DNA of 24,884 bases, taken from positions 1-24,884 of the forward strand of contig AUXH01000269.1 of the NCBI GenBank assembly GCA_000482145.1, in the 5' to 3' direction. The DNA is from Strigomonas culicis (Eukaryota > Euglenozoa > Kinetoplastea > Trypanosomatida > Trypanosomatidae). The position numbers were made by a program, and so were the translations under genes. Shown one piece after another: positions 9,601 to 19,609 of this stretch. The notes beneath the pieces were generated by a model. That model was given only the letters and a program-made list of their open reading frames with translations. It was not told where the DNA came from and made no database searches. Each line of letters opens with the position of its first letter. Position 1 is the stretch's first letter.

Positions 9601-9967
9601 ACAGGGGCAGGGGCACCGCCGGCCCCACCGCGTTCGCCTCGACGGCACTCGCGTACAGCGCCCCGATCGTCCACTCCCGGCGCGGGGCCACGTCCCCGCT
9701 CCCGCCCCCCGTCGCGGCGCCCGACGACAACGCGGTCTCTGCCGTATCGGGCGGAAACAGCGCATAACACGTCTGAAGGGCGGTCGTCGGGGTGCAGCAC
9801 GGGTCGGCGCTGAGCGGGAGCTGGCGAAGGTACGTGGTCAGCACGTGCCGCAGGTTGGCCGCAGAGCCCACAAGGGCTCCGGCCTTGGCCTCGGAGGCAG
9901 GACCTGAGGCGAGTGCGGGACTACCGAGCCATCCGCGAAGCCTGGACAAGCGGACACGAGAATGCAT
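6617..9967 (-). CDS. unassigned Ala/Pro/Arg-rich protein, 1116 residues
   Basis: I do not recognise this protein. It starts at a true ATG (9967), 30 nt after a good splice-acceptor candidate. The first 25 residues (MHSRVRLSRLRGWLGSPALA and on) carry Arg and no acidic residue, which suits a mitochondrial presequence; this is inference. Residues about 30-740 look folded, with Leu-rich helical blocks such as LRHVLTTYLRQL and HFLLLPEHTAMFHVTLDLVARLV, a poly-Gly insert and several Ala-rich loops. From about 740 to 1060 it is low-complexity Ala/Pro/Gly/Arg, probably disordered, with short Leu-rich islands (CDLHKLLLDELAAQQLALQQ, VDDFLSQLL) and Arg/Gly-rich patches. It ends in a helix (ALRQLLHTDDGRAFLRDLLQ). 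The coding GC is extreme, so plus-strand frames inside it stay open by chance. RNA binding is possible from the Arg/Gly patches but unproven. Confidence 0.75.
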   Translation of the reverse strand: MHSRVRLSRLRGWLGSPALASGPASEAKAGALVGSAANLRHVLTTYLRQLPLSADPCCTPTTALQTCYALFPPDTAETALSSGAATGGGSGDVAPRREWTIGALYASAVEANAVGPAVPLPLFARQLLHLSPLLMDVPHCTPEQVRYWQGLDPAREPEAGRGRLQDVTVRWQPWVSAALLSPLLSPYAPCSAAQRVTPSLRLPVVGPPADPHQQREVRTWEALLRTVPTFYVPTALLRQRVEHEARDAYEPPEDRLEWAALGQPPFAAALEWAAGRSLVRLVSAETFWTGAGVGCPGPVARAVYGKGNAHFLLLPEHTAMFHVTLDLVARLVPTFFAPLGHVQERFLCVTRAAAGEAQDRRFLDFARERFPRVETILTHPDLAFAVEATGAADDAPRIRLHPSFAHPRRGEADAFYDLVSRSAHALLAPSAGDTRPDSGGGGGVTFRVHCHDTWEALCAALRPEEKVLVALEADPSTAAGCALAAVPLQGRDAGDERPCVHAWHAPLRSEEVMEKWVTALQGGRLPSVGLCVTCDARDERPATVSAVPPLPSGHLGKAESAAAPLLLCSLADVALFAGYPLGDDMLAAAASCFHRELAPLILRREGLQLAVSVTGAAAAAVEGTPSASARVPLARTLIDAASASVAAAHELLSRHSHGVEGELQALSFLRCPGAGERRRRQLRDRALTLRLERHLQFAWPRASPAAGASERAPVCDVHHLLRDPTRVYGAPLEQKAALLRELQRLCGPEVWRGPRGGAAAAATSPHAPAHTPSALPGTGAAEGAVEDGAARRTAAPPAGATVPPDPLDVAGRGDAAAGPTPAAELARDAPPAADMAEGGEREAEAVCDLHKLLLDELAAQQLALQQGEEKTTVSGDTPPGEARAATRKIQRKPLDGAAAPSRATAEGAQAPAAGKEENVDDFLSQLLSTATGPSTAATAPLTAQHMDHQPPAAPPAPSPPPGALYGAPPPRDSVNLFASPGWGRGDALPRSSFQESRPAARDGPVRRASGFGERKERESGGPRRPLRGGPRSAPRPQAPAYGVSPCNTRRPPSIDHLASEVVQVSTEYMRGGGAASAGVGRPSVHAATASSTADALRQLLHTDDGRAFLRDLLQEK

Positions 9968-10366
9968 CTAGTGGTTGCCCCTTCTCAGTACAACGCACTG
10001 TGAAATTGGAGGAAAATGAAAAAAAAGGCCACGAAAAGGAGGCTTCCTTAATGAAAAAGCGAAGATGGCGGGAGAGAATGCATGTGCGTCGATCGTACGC
10101 GGATGAAGAGCAACGAAAACGCCTAAAGGGACGCAAAGAAGCATAGAAAGGAAGAAGGTAGTTGTACGTACAATACGCATTCATGTTTTTTTTTTGTGCA
10201 TATTGGTGTTTGATGAAAACAATAATTCCAAATACAAGGAAAAAAAAAGCAAATAAGCACTGGAGGCACAAATAATGAAAAGCAAAGAGTAAAAAAAAAA
10301 AAACAGCTGAGATAAACAACAGTAACCAACGCACGCACTTCGAGTACCCCTAAACCCCTCAATGGG
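9968..10366. other. intergenic spacer downstream of the P4-ATPase gene
   Basis: AT-rich spacer with several A runs of 8-12 on the plus strand. It should hold the flippase 3' UTR and the 5' UTR of the next gene. Nothing else is recognised. Confidence 0.6.
9998..10045 (-). promoter_or_regulatory. candidate spliced-leader acceptor for the 1116-residue protein
   Basis: A long transcribed-strand pyrimidine region, including CCTCCAATTTCAC, ends in AG at 9998. The next ATG downstream is the start at 9967, giving a 5' UTR of about 30 nt. Confidence 0.5.
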
Positions 10367-13300
10367 TTAGCTATTCGCATTGCGAACACGCACCGATATC
10401 GTCTCGGAGGCCCTCGTATACACGTCTTCCACGTCTGAAGCACTGTCTTCGGGCGACGTGGGTTCATCCACGTTCACTTCCTGCACAGGCGTGGGGATGG
10501 TCAGCAGCATGTGCAGCGGGGATAGAGACCGCCAAAACTTGGACGGGTTGTTATCCTGAAAGAGGCGCGACAGCACATGTCGGGAGTCCAGCACCTGATG
10601 AATCTGAAGCGCGACGGAGCGCTGATACTGCAGCAGGTTGGGGAACCAGAGCAGCTTCACGCACGCGTGCATGGCCAGTGAAAGGCAAACCACGGTGAGG
10701 ATCCCGATGTACTCCAAGTAGAATTTGGGCTCGTACACGAGCACCGAGAAGGTCTCGTTGCCGTGGGGGTGCCGAGCACACATCATTAGGCACCAGAAGC
10801 AAGACACGACAGAAAAGGCAAAGCAGGTCCAGTGAAGGAACGTGATGCTGTGCGACTCGGTCAAGACGGTATAGCTGTGGATCGTGACCACCGCGAAGTA
10901 AGCAGCGTAGAAGTCGCCCAGCCGGTCGATCGTGATGCCGTCCGCGAGCACCTCGCCGCTCCCCTCATGCAGCCACTTGGTCAAATAAAACACCACCGAT
11001 CCGTGTAGCAGTGCGCGCAGGATGTAGCCATAAAACGTGGTCGCGCTCAGATAGCGGCCCTGCTGGGACATGCGGTAGAGCTGCGGATTGCTGCACAGCA
11101 TCCATGGCGAGAGCGGCATGTCCATCACGCAGAGAAAGGTGACCGGCACGGTGGGGACCGCGTTGTATAGCATGAGGCAGAACGAGTCCCAGAAGGAGAC
11201 ACCGCTGAAATCGGTGTAGAGGTTGAAGAGCATTTGCACCCATGCAATGAGCACCGTCTTCCAGAAACTCTGCTGCACAATCATTGCCGTCCGGTGGTAC
11301 GCCGTGTGGCCGTGCACCAGCAGCAGGCGCGACAAGAAGCGGAACTGGTGGATGGAAAAGTCCGCGGAGGCGGAGGCCTGGTTACCCTCTCTGCCCTTGA
11401 TGCCAACACCCACCTGAGCGGTCTGGATCATCGCCACGTCGTTACCACCGTCACCGATGGCCAGCGTCACTTTCCCGGAAGTCTTCGCCAACTCCACAAT
11501 GGCGGCCTTCTGGTCCGGGGCGGTTCGGCTGCAGATTACCGTATTCGCGTGAAGCAAGACGATGCGAAAGAGCTCCCTCGTCTCCTCGTCCGCGCCCTGC
11601 GTGATCAGCTTGATGGTCTTGCCGGAGAGAACGAGGCAAAAGGAGGCCACCGCGGGGGCGCCGCCGCCGCGCGGGCCGGACCTTGGCGTGGGGCTCGTCA
11701 GGCGGTAAATCCGCGCCGCGTCACTGTCGTGGAATTGCGGGTTGCGGAGCAGTTGCCGCTCGACGCGGGCAGCATCGCGCGGCTTGAGCACGTGGCTGAT
11801 CGGCTTCAGCATCTCGGGCGTGTACGGCGCGAGGAATTCCTCTACAAATTCCTGCAGGCCCGACTGCGCATACAGCCGGTGCCACCGCGTCGCGCGCTGC
11901 GCCTCCACCTCCAGCAGTGACGTCTCCAGCGTCACCCGGTGAAGGCAATCGTTGATGAAGCGCAGCTGCGCCGCCCGCGGCTGCGTCTCCATGTCCGGCG
12001 GCGACAGCACATACTGCCTGTCCGCGCCGCACAGCAGCCCGGAGGCCACCGCTGTCTGCCGCGCCGTCTCCATCTTGTCGCCCGTCAGCATCCACACCTT
12101 GATGTTGGCATGGCGCAGCTGCGCGATGGTCTCCGGCACGAGGGCCTGCAGCTCGTCCTCCACCGCTGTCACCCCGCAGTAGGTGAGTTCGGTCTCCATC
12201 CCGTCGCAGACCGCGGCCACCCGGCTCTGACGCGCCTCGTTGCTCGCCGTCTCCGACTCCGCCTGCAGGAGCATGTCCAAGAAGCGCGTCACCTGCGCCT
12301 CCTCGAGGGTGCGGTACGCAAAGACGAGCGTCCGCAGCCCCTGATTGCTGAACTGACGGAGGGTGGCCTGCACACCCGCATCCGTGTAGCCGCTGCCGCG
12401 GTGCTCCGTCCACGGCGCCGCGCAGCGCGGCAGCACCTTCTCGTCCGAGCCCTTGGTGAGGAGGACGAAGGCGCCGTCCCTGCGGCGCTGCACCAGCACA
12501 CTCATACGGCCCCGCTCGGAGGTGAAGGGGATCGTCTTCACCACGCGCACCTCCTCACGCCCGTGCCGCGCCGTGGCCGCGGCCCCGCTCGTGCGCGTCC
12601 GCTCCTGCAGCACCATGCCGTACTGCGCGGCGCCCTCCACCATCGCCACCTCGTCCGGCGACACGGACATCCACTCGCGCAGGTGCGCATGCCCGTCCTC
12701 GACGTCGGCGGGCGGCCGCGCCACGAGGGCCCGCTGCACCGTGTTGCAAAACGTCATGCCCAGCAGCAAGTGGAAAAAGCGCTCGCTCGTTTCGCTGTAG
12801 TCGCGGTGGTGTGCGTCCGCCCTCGTCTTGTGGAGGTCGATGCTATCCAGCACCCGCCCGCTCGCCGTGCACAGGGCTCTAAAGCTCATCGTGTTGGACG
12901 TCAAGGTGCCAGTTTTGTCGGACAGCACGTACGCCACCTGGCCCAGGTCCTCCGCCAGCGCCGAGTTATTCGCGCAGGCGGACTGGTCTCCGTGCTTGAT
13001 ATCCGGGTCCCAGCTGATGACGCTGCTCACGTAGGCCTTCGATATCTCCACCATCACCTTGAAGGACAGCGGCACCATCGGGGAGAGCATCGTGAAGTAG
13101 CGCAAAGGCAGCGCGAGAAACACCTCCCACGTGGAGAGCTTGATGTTCAACGTACCGAGATACCACAAGGGGTGCTTCGTCAGCGTGAGTGCGGACAGCA
13201 AGCCATACATCACCACCAGTATAAATTGAAACACAAAGATGGCAATCGTCACGCGGTTGAACGTGTGATCGATGGTCGCGCACTTGATGCGCGGGACGGC

Positions 13301-14275
13301 CCGCGTCATGCTGACCTTGGTCTCCATGCCCGTGAACACCACCGTGCAGAGCACAAATCGCGTGTTCTGCACACAGCTCGTGGCGAGCAGGACGTTCTCG
13401 GCACTGACAGGCACTGTCGTGCGCGCGCCCCCGGGCTGGGCGCAAGGCACTGGCCCAGCGCCGTGGGCGCCGAGAGTGCCCGCCGCCTTCGCCGCGGTGC
13501 CGACGCCGGCAGCACTGGAGAAGCCAGCAACGCCGTTATACGTCGTCAGAAACGGATTCGGCCCCTCCGAGTCGATCGTAAGCGAGCAGTCAAAGAGAAA
13601 CCCTATCGCGTCGCGGATCTCCTCCTCCGTCTGCTCCGCCACGGAGGCGAGCGTCGCCGCAGCCCGGTTGGGAACCGACGGCGCCAGCGCCGCAACGCGG
13701 TAGGCGTCTCGCAGAATGGCGAAGCGTTCCTTTGCGCCCGACTCACCGTCCAGCGACTGCGTCGACACGTACGTCTCGCCCTCCGCCTCCGACGTGATGA
13801 GAACGACCACGTCGCAGGGCACAATCTCGAACGGGTGGAGCAGCAGCACATCACCCACATGCAGATCCTGGCTCGGCACCTCATCGATGCGCAGCAGGTG
13901 CGGGTGGACGCGCTTGTACACACGCATGTTGCTCTCCACGTCCTGACGCCGCCGGCGGATGTCATCCACTGCCTCCTTCACCGCGTTGATCGAAAACGCC
14001 ACCGTAATGGGGAAAATCGTGGTGTAGGGGCTGACCGGGGCGATGGACGGAATGAACTGCAGCAGGGCAACAACAAGAAAATACAAGTTGATGGGGCGAT
14101 GGAACTGCTCGTACAGGTTCAGTGGCAGAAAGGTCAGTGGGTTATACTTGGCGCTTTGCACCTTGTTACAGCAATACTCAGAAGATAAGAGGGGGTTTCC
14201 CGGCGTAATAAACCGCCGTTCTTCGGATTGGTCTCTCGACTTCTTCGTTGGACAACATCTTCTCAAAAACTCCAT
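10367..14275 (-). CDS. P4-type phospholipid-transporting ATPase (flippase)
   Basis: A full-length 1302-residue P-type ATPase with the P4 pattern. It has an N-terminal YNPLTFLPLNLYEQF block before the first membrane pair, the actuator loop SLDGESGAKERF with Glu178, and PLSFKVMVEISK around 402 in place of the usual PISL. The phosphorylation motif DKTGTLTSNT has Asp453. The P-domain hinge is GDGGNDVAMIQ at 941-951, followed by QFRFLSRLLLVHGH. About six membrane segments follow, consistent with ten in total. Family role: ATP-driven movement of phospholipids (PS, PE, PC or lysolipids) from the outer to the cytosolic leaflet, usually with a CDC50 partner. Leishmania miltefosine transporter belongs to this family, but I cannot say which subclass this is. 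The usual actuator DGET is DGES here. The C-tail is acidic and Ser/Thr-rich. The ATG at 14275 follows a candidate splice site. Confidence 0.95.
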   Translation of the reverse strand: MEFLRRCCPTKKSRDQSEERRFITPGNPLLSSEYCCNKVQSAKYNPLTFLPLNLYEQFHRPINLYFLVVALLQFIPSIAPVSPYTTIFPITVAFSINAVKEAVDDIRRRRQDVESNMRVYKRVHPHLLRIDEVPSQDLHVGDVLLLHPFEIVPCDVVVLITSEAEGETYVSTQSLDGESGAKERFAILRDAYRVAALAPSVPNRAAATLASVAEQTEEEIRDAIGFLFDCSLTIDSEGPNPFLTTYNGVAGFSSAAGVGTAAKAAGTLGAHGAGPVPCAQPGGARTTVPVSAENVLLATSCVQNTRFVLCTVVFTGMETKVSMTRAVPRIKCATIDHTFNRVTIAIFVFQFILVVMYGLLSALTLTKHPLWYLGTLNIKLSTWEVFLALPLRYFTMLSPMVPLSFKVMVEISKAYVSSVISWDPDIKHGDQSACANNSALAEDLGQVAYVLSDKTGTLTSNTMSFRALCTASGRVLDSIDLHKTRADAHHRDYSETSERFFHLLLGMTFCNTVQRALVARPPADVEDGHAHLREWMSVSPDEVAMVEGAAQYGMVLQERTRTSGAAATARHGREEVRVVKTIPFTSERGRMSVLVQRRRDGAFVLLTKGSDEKVLPRCAAPWTEHRGSGYTDAGVQATLRQFSNQGLRTLVFAYRTLEEAQVTRFLDMLLQAESETASNEARQSRVAAVCDGMETELTYCGVTAVEDELQALVPETIAQLRHANIKVWMLTGDKMETARQTAVASGLLCGADRQYVLSPPDMETQPRAAQLRFINDCLHRVTLETSLLEVEAQRATRWHRLYAQSGLQEFVEEFLAPYTPEMLKPISHVLKPRDAARVERQLLRNPQFHDSDAARIYRLTSPTPRSGPRGGGAPAVASFCLVLSGKTIKLITQGADEETRELFRIVLLHANTVICSRTAPDQKAAIVELAKTSGKVTLAIGDGGNDVAMIQTAQVGVGIKGREGNQASASADFSIHQFRFLSRLLLVHGHTAYHRTAMIVQQSFWKTVLIAWVQMLFNLYTDFSGVSFWDSFCLMLYNAVPTVPVTFLCVMDMPLSPWMLCSNPQLYRMSQQGRYLSATTFYGYILRALLHGSVVFYLTKWLHEGSGEVLADGITIDRLGDFYAAYFAVVTIHSYTVLTESHSITFLHWTCFAFSVVSCFWCLMMCARHPHGNETFSVLVYEPKFYLEYIGILTVVCLSLAMHACVKLLWFPNLLQYQRSVALQIHQVLDSRHVLSRLFQDNNPSKFWRSLSPLHMLLTIPTPVQEVNVDEPTSPEDSASDVEDVYTRASETISVRVRNANS

Positions 14276-14306
14276 CTTGGATAAAACTGTCTATTCGCCG
14301 TTCTAA

Positions 14307-14325
14307 ATATATATATATATATATA
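14307..14325. repeat. (AT)n microsatellite, 19 nt
   Basis: Uninterrupted alternating AT in the predicted 5' UTR of the P4-ATPase mRNA. The copy could form a weak A-U hairpin in RNA. Confidence 0.9.
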
Positions 14326-14397
14326 CAGTCTTTTGAAACGCTATATTTTTGCTGTTGTTGTTTTGCGTTTTCTTTTATCCGTATATCACTTTTTGCT

Positions 14398-14430
14398 CTG
14401 AGTAATCAAAGAACAAAAAAAAAAAACACT
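14398..14430 (-). promoter_or_regulatory. candidate spliced-leader acceptor for the P4-ATPase
   Basis: A transcribed-strand T run and TTCTTTGATTACTC lead to an AG at 14398. The implied 5' UTR of about 122 nt has no ATG before 14275 and contains the TA repeat at 14307-14325. Confidence 0.45.
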
Positions 14431-14574
14431 AACGAAGAGCAGATTGAGAGAGGGTGGGGGATAGAAGAAGATATGTTTCTTCATCGGAAATGATCAAAGT
14501 GATGAGTTTACATTATGATTAGACAAGAAAGAGAAAGAGAAAAAAAAAACTGATAAAACGATACTATTCCACCT

Positions 14575-14592
14575 TATGTATGTATGTATGTA
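14575..14592. repeat. (TATG)4.5 tetranucleotide repeat
   Basis: Four and a half TATG units in the predicted RUVBL2 3' region. No function is apparent. Confidence 0.9.
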
Positions 14593-14778
14593 CGGAGAAG
14601 ACGAAACTCAAACAGAAACACATCGTGTTTCAGTGAGATATCTTCTGTACCTCTTTTTACGTGTTAATATATCAAGCCACGGCAACGTTTTCTCTTATTT
14701 TTGCATGTTTTTTTCTCTATTCCTTGCTCGCGTTACCTTTCATGAGCCTGTTTGTGTCTTGTGCAGACCCGGTCGCCT

Positions 14779-16761
<1,983 letters not shown>

Positions 16762-17028
16762 TTACAACTTGGAGCCCAGCGTCTTGGCGCGCTCGATGAA
16801 CTTCTTCTTAGCGTCATCCATGCTGAGGTGCTCAAACTTCTTCCACGCCTTGTACTTTCCAAACTCCAGCAGTCTGGCACGAGAGGGTTGCTTGCGATCA
16901 CACTTTCCGCGCGTCGCCACACACCACAGCCCGTACATTTCGATCTTCTGCGGAATACTAAGTTTGGAGCGAATACCGCCCAGTATTTTTTCGTACTTTT
17001 TGAACTCATCTTGAAGATTGGTAGACAT
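16762..17028 (-). CDS. ACBP: acyl-CoA-binding protein
   Basis: A complete 88-residue ACBP, the usual size for a free-standing single-domain form. The frame is open upstream to an ATG at 17214, but that extension is Asn/Lys-rich leader sequence crossed by a likely splice acceptor, so I start at 17028 (MSTNLQDEF). Family marks: YGLWCVATRG at 32-41, P48, KYKAWKKF at 58-65 and SMDDAKKKFIERAK at 69-82, forming the four-helix bundle. It binds long or medium-chain acyl-CoA in the cytosol. By hand alignment with bovine ACBP, the CoA-contacting Tyr28 and Lys54 are kept (Tyr32, Lys58), whereas Lys32 becomes Cys36 and Tyr73 becomes Phe77. In T. brucei an ACBP has been linked to myristoyl-CoA supply for GPI anchor remodelling; the same role here is inference. 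Confidence 0.92.
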   Translation of the reverse strand: MSTNLQDEFKKYEKILGGIRSKLSIPQKIEMYGLWCVATRGKCDRKQPSRARLLEFGKYKAWKKFEHLSMDDAKKKFIERAKTLGSKL

Positions 17029-17437
17029 GTTCTTTAGGACTCTTGTGTTCTTTGTTTTGTTGTTGTTGATGTTGTTGGTCTGCTTGGTTTTTACTTTTGA
17101 AGCGAGTATCCTATTATATGGGATGGCTTGTGTGAAAGGAAGCGCTACTTGATCTGAGAAAGAAAGAAAAGGGGGCGAATTGTGTGGGAAAAGGGAATTG
17201 AACTGTAAGATCATCCAGAAGGTTGATGATCAAAGGAGGGGAAGGGGGGGGGAGGGAGAAGACCTCGGTACCTGCCCATCACTGAATCAAAAGAAGGAAC
17301 GAATTAACAGAAAACAAAGAGTTTTTATTAGATGATATACCACGAAGCGTCTTGTGAGTGTACTGCAGCAGACGTCAACTATGCACCTGATGATACGTCC
17401 GATAGAATCCAGAAGAGAAGCCAATAGCACAACGCCA
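17029..17437. other. intergenic spacer between the AP-3 mu and ACBP genes
   Basis: Contains the ACBP 5' UTR, the acceptor at 17154 and a G-rich block around 17235-17260 (C-rich in RNA). The rest is the predicted mu-adaptin 3' UTR. No gene is seen. Confidence 0.6.
17154..17176 (-). promoter_or_regulatory. candidate spliced-leader acceptor for ACBP
   Basis: The transcribed strand reads CCCCTTTTCTTTCTTTCTCAG with AG at 17154. No ATG lies between it and 17028, so the implied 5' UTR is about 125 nt. Confidence 0.5.
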
Positions 17438-18853
17438 TTAGGCTGTACGCACGACAAAGGAGCCCGAACGTGTCATGTACTTCACGCCCTTGTACGACTT
17501 ACCAATATCGTTCAGCACCTGGACAGATTCAACGCCGAGGCCACTGGTGTTCTGATTCGGAATCTCAAACTCGACGAGGGCGCACGAACTGCTGAGGAGC
17601 GACTTGGTGCTGCCGCCCGTCTCCGCACGTTTGTTCCTTGTGGGGCTGGCCGCGGCAGGCGGACCGGCAGACGAGGCGGCCGCCTCCGCTCTTGCCGCGG
17701 CGTCTAACACAAAGTCGCCGCCCAGCGACGGCGAGTGGCTGCCGACGGTGCCGATGACCCAGGTCAGGATGGACTTCTTGCGGTCGAAGGAGGTGCTGCC
17801 GGAGGTGCAGTTTGTCACGTTGATGGAGGTGGTGTGGGGCGGCAGCAGCAGCTTCACGCGCACCTGCTGCGCGACCCCGAACGCGTCCTGCTGCGACCCG
17901 GGGCGGGAGAACCCCGTGCCGCCGCGCAGCCCAGCCATGCAGTTGAAGCGCCCGCCCGTCTCGCTGTAGGCGAGCTGCGGCGTCACGTAGAAGGACGGCG
18001 CGGCAAACTCCAGCGTCGGCTTCACGCTGTACTGCAGCAGCGTGAACTTCCCGTCGGGTGGGATGAACGTGACGGAGCGGTCCGCATCGAAGCGCTGCTG
18101 GCGCACGCACCGATGGAACGCGATGTCGTCCACCACGTCCAGGCGGTCGAGCCGCAGCACCACGTCGGGCATCCCGCTGAGCTTGCAGTTCACCAGCACC
18201 TCCCCGCGCACGAGCGCCCGTGAGAGTTGCCCGTCGCCGTCCACCACGTAGTCGAGGTACTCCACCACATCAAACAGGATCTCGTTCGTCGCGTGCCGCG
18301 TCGCGGCGTCGCGCCAGGGCACCTGACCGGAGCTGCCCAGCACCTGGCGGGCGCCGACGCCCATCGGGTTCGCGGCCGTGGGCCGGCCACCCGCCGCGGG
18401 CACCGACTCGATCAATGACCGCACCTTGGACTCGAGCGACGGGCGTGGGACGAGCTCCTCCAGTGCGAACAGCTCCGTGGTGAGCGGGTAACCGAAGTCC
18501 ATGATCTCTTGCAGCAGCTGACACACGAGCGAAAAGTTCTCGCGCAGAGTCAGCTCACTTAGCTCGATGAGATAGGCCGTCAGCACCTTCACAATGAGGT
18601 TCAGCTCCTCCAGCAGGACGAGGGCAGAGCCCTCTTCCTGTGCAGTACCTACGATATAAAGATAATTCTTATGCACCTGGGCGAAGATAACGTCCTGGTG
18701 CATCACGATAGACGGCGGTTCTTCGGATGAAGTGAGGCCATGAACAAACGTGTTCCAGTAGCTTTCTAGCCGACTTCGCGACATTTTTTGTTGGAAAAAC
18801 ATCTCCACAATGACCTCACCACTATCATTCAGAAAGTGGATGGCGTGTAGCAT
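17438..18853 (-). CDS. AP-3 complex mu subunit-like adaptin
   Basis: A 471-residue medium-chain adaptin from the ATG at 18853. The N-terminal longin-like domain (about 1-140, MLHAIHFLNDSGEVIVEMFF) is followed by a linker and the mu homology domain starting near 180 (PWRDAATRHATNEILFDVVE, CKLSGMPDV, AFHRCVRQQRF, FIPPDGKFTLLQY). The end SYKGVKYMTRSGSFVVRT matches the AP-3 mu ending more closely than AP-1 or AP-2. Known role: recognition of YxxPhi sorting signals and transport to lysosome-related organelles; in trypanosomatids AP-3 is tied to acidocalcisome formation. It is about 50 residues longer than human AP3M1, through Ala/Ser-rich inserts near 330 and 405-440. AP-4 mu is the chief alternative. 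Confidence 0.87.
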   Translation of the reverse strand: MLHAIHFLNDSGEVIVEMFFQQKMSRSRLESYWNTFVHGLTSSEEPPSIVMHQDVIFAQVHKNYLYIVGTAQEEGSALVLLEELNLIVKVLTAYLIELSELTLRENFSLVCQLLQEIMDFGYPLTTELFALEELVPRPSLESKVRSLIESVPAAGGRPTAANPMGVGARQVLGSSGQVPWRDAATRHATNEILFDVVEYLDYVVDGDGQLSRALVRGEVLVNCKLSGMPDVVLRLDRLDVVDDIAFHRCVRQQRFDADRSVTFIPPDGKFTLLQYSVKPTLEFAAPSFYVTPQLAYSETGGRFNCMAGLRGGTGFSRPGSQQDAFGVAQQVRVKLLLPPHTTSINVTNCTSGSTSFDRKKSILTWVIGTVGSHSPSLGGDFVLDAAARAEAAASSAGPPAAASPTRNKRAETGGSTKSLLSSSCALVEFEIPNQNTSGLGVESVQVLNDIGKSYKGVKYMTRSGSFVVRTA

Positions 18854-18961
18854 CCTCTACGTGGGCGTATATCCTGGCCGGGAGTCTGGTGGATAGGGGA
18901 CCGCGGCGGTGGGTTAGTTCCTTAGCAATGTTGCACTTCAAATGAGTGCCCTCGAGTTCTC

Positions 18962-19018
18962 CTTTGGGTAAAAAACAGAGGGGAAAGAGGAAGACAAAAG
19001 GAGAAGAAGAGAGAGAAA
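18962..19018 (-). promoter_or_regulatory. candidate spliced-leader acceptor for the mu-adaptin gene
   Basis: A long transcribed-strand C/T tract (TCTTCTCCTTTTGTCTTCC and on through TCCCCTCTG) ends in AAAG at 18962. No ATG occurs in the implied 108-nt 5' UTR. Confidence 0.55.
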
Positions 19019-19593
19019 TTGTGTTTGGATTATAGAAAGAAGTGAGAAAAACACAGATGAACAACAACAACAAAAAAAAACGTTATTCTGTGCGAGGGCA
19101 ATTCATTCTAAAAAAATCATGTTATGTCAAGGAAGAGAGTGTTTTCGATACACGTATATTTTGATATTGGAGGCTAAATCCAGGTGAGTTACATTAGGCT
19201 TGGTCAGTAATCTCTTCTCTTTTTTTGTTGTTGTACTTTTCGTACACAGCACAATGAAGAAGCAAAAATATTGAAAAGTGGAGAAACAAAAAAAAAAAGA
19301 ACTATTCGTGTCAATGCTTTTTTTTTTCAATATCTTATTATGAGTTGCAGCTCCGATTCTCGTTTCACTTTTATTATTTCTGTTTGTTTTGTTGTTACAA
19401 ATGATCTTTGTAAACACCTCTTTTGGGTCACACATAATCAACAGCGAAGAATAATCAAAGAAAAGGGAAAAAAATGATGATAGTTTTTTGTCTGTGTATC
19501 ATTTACTTATCACCTCTTTTTTTATTACGAAGATTATTTATCTGCTTACAGTATTGATTATTTCAATTCTCACCTATCCCTAGCGCACCGGCC

Positions 19594-19609
19594 GTTTACT
19601 ACGGTAAAC
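19594..19609. repeat. perfect inverted repeat, 6-bp stem and 4-base loop
   Basis: GTTTAC-TACG-GTAAAC. In the transcribed strand the loop reads CGUA, closed by a C-G pair. It lies in the likely 3' UTR of the Alba gene. It is short enough to be chance. Confidence 0.5.

Larger units (their letters stand above)
14276..14778. other. intergenic spacer between RUVBL2 and the P4-ATPase gene
   Basis: AT-rich spacer with a TA repeat, a TATG repeat and A runs. It should contain the RUVBL2 3' UTR and the flippase 5' UTR. The short plus-strand frames here are low-complexity and are not supported as genes. Confidence 0.6.

Noticed and set aside
6617..9967. Assigning the 1116-residue protein to RNA-editing or mitoribosomal families
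   Set aside because: The N-terminal charge pattern is suggestive, but no specific motif of those families is visible.
11939..14188. 749-codon open frame on the plus strand opposite the P4-ATPase
   Set aside because: It is antisense to a complete, motif-bearing flippase. Its product is rich in His, Arg, Leu and Gly as expected from the complement of GC-rich codons and shows no domain.
19127..19441. 104-codon minus-strand frame in the Alba-mu-adaptin spacer
   Set aside because: Lys/Asn/Phe/Ser-rich low complexity from A/T homopolymers, with no coding-type base composition and no dedicated splice signal.
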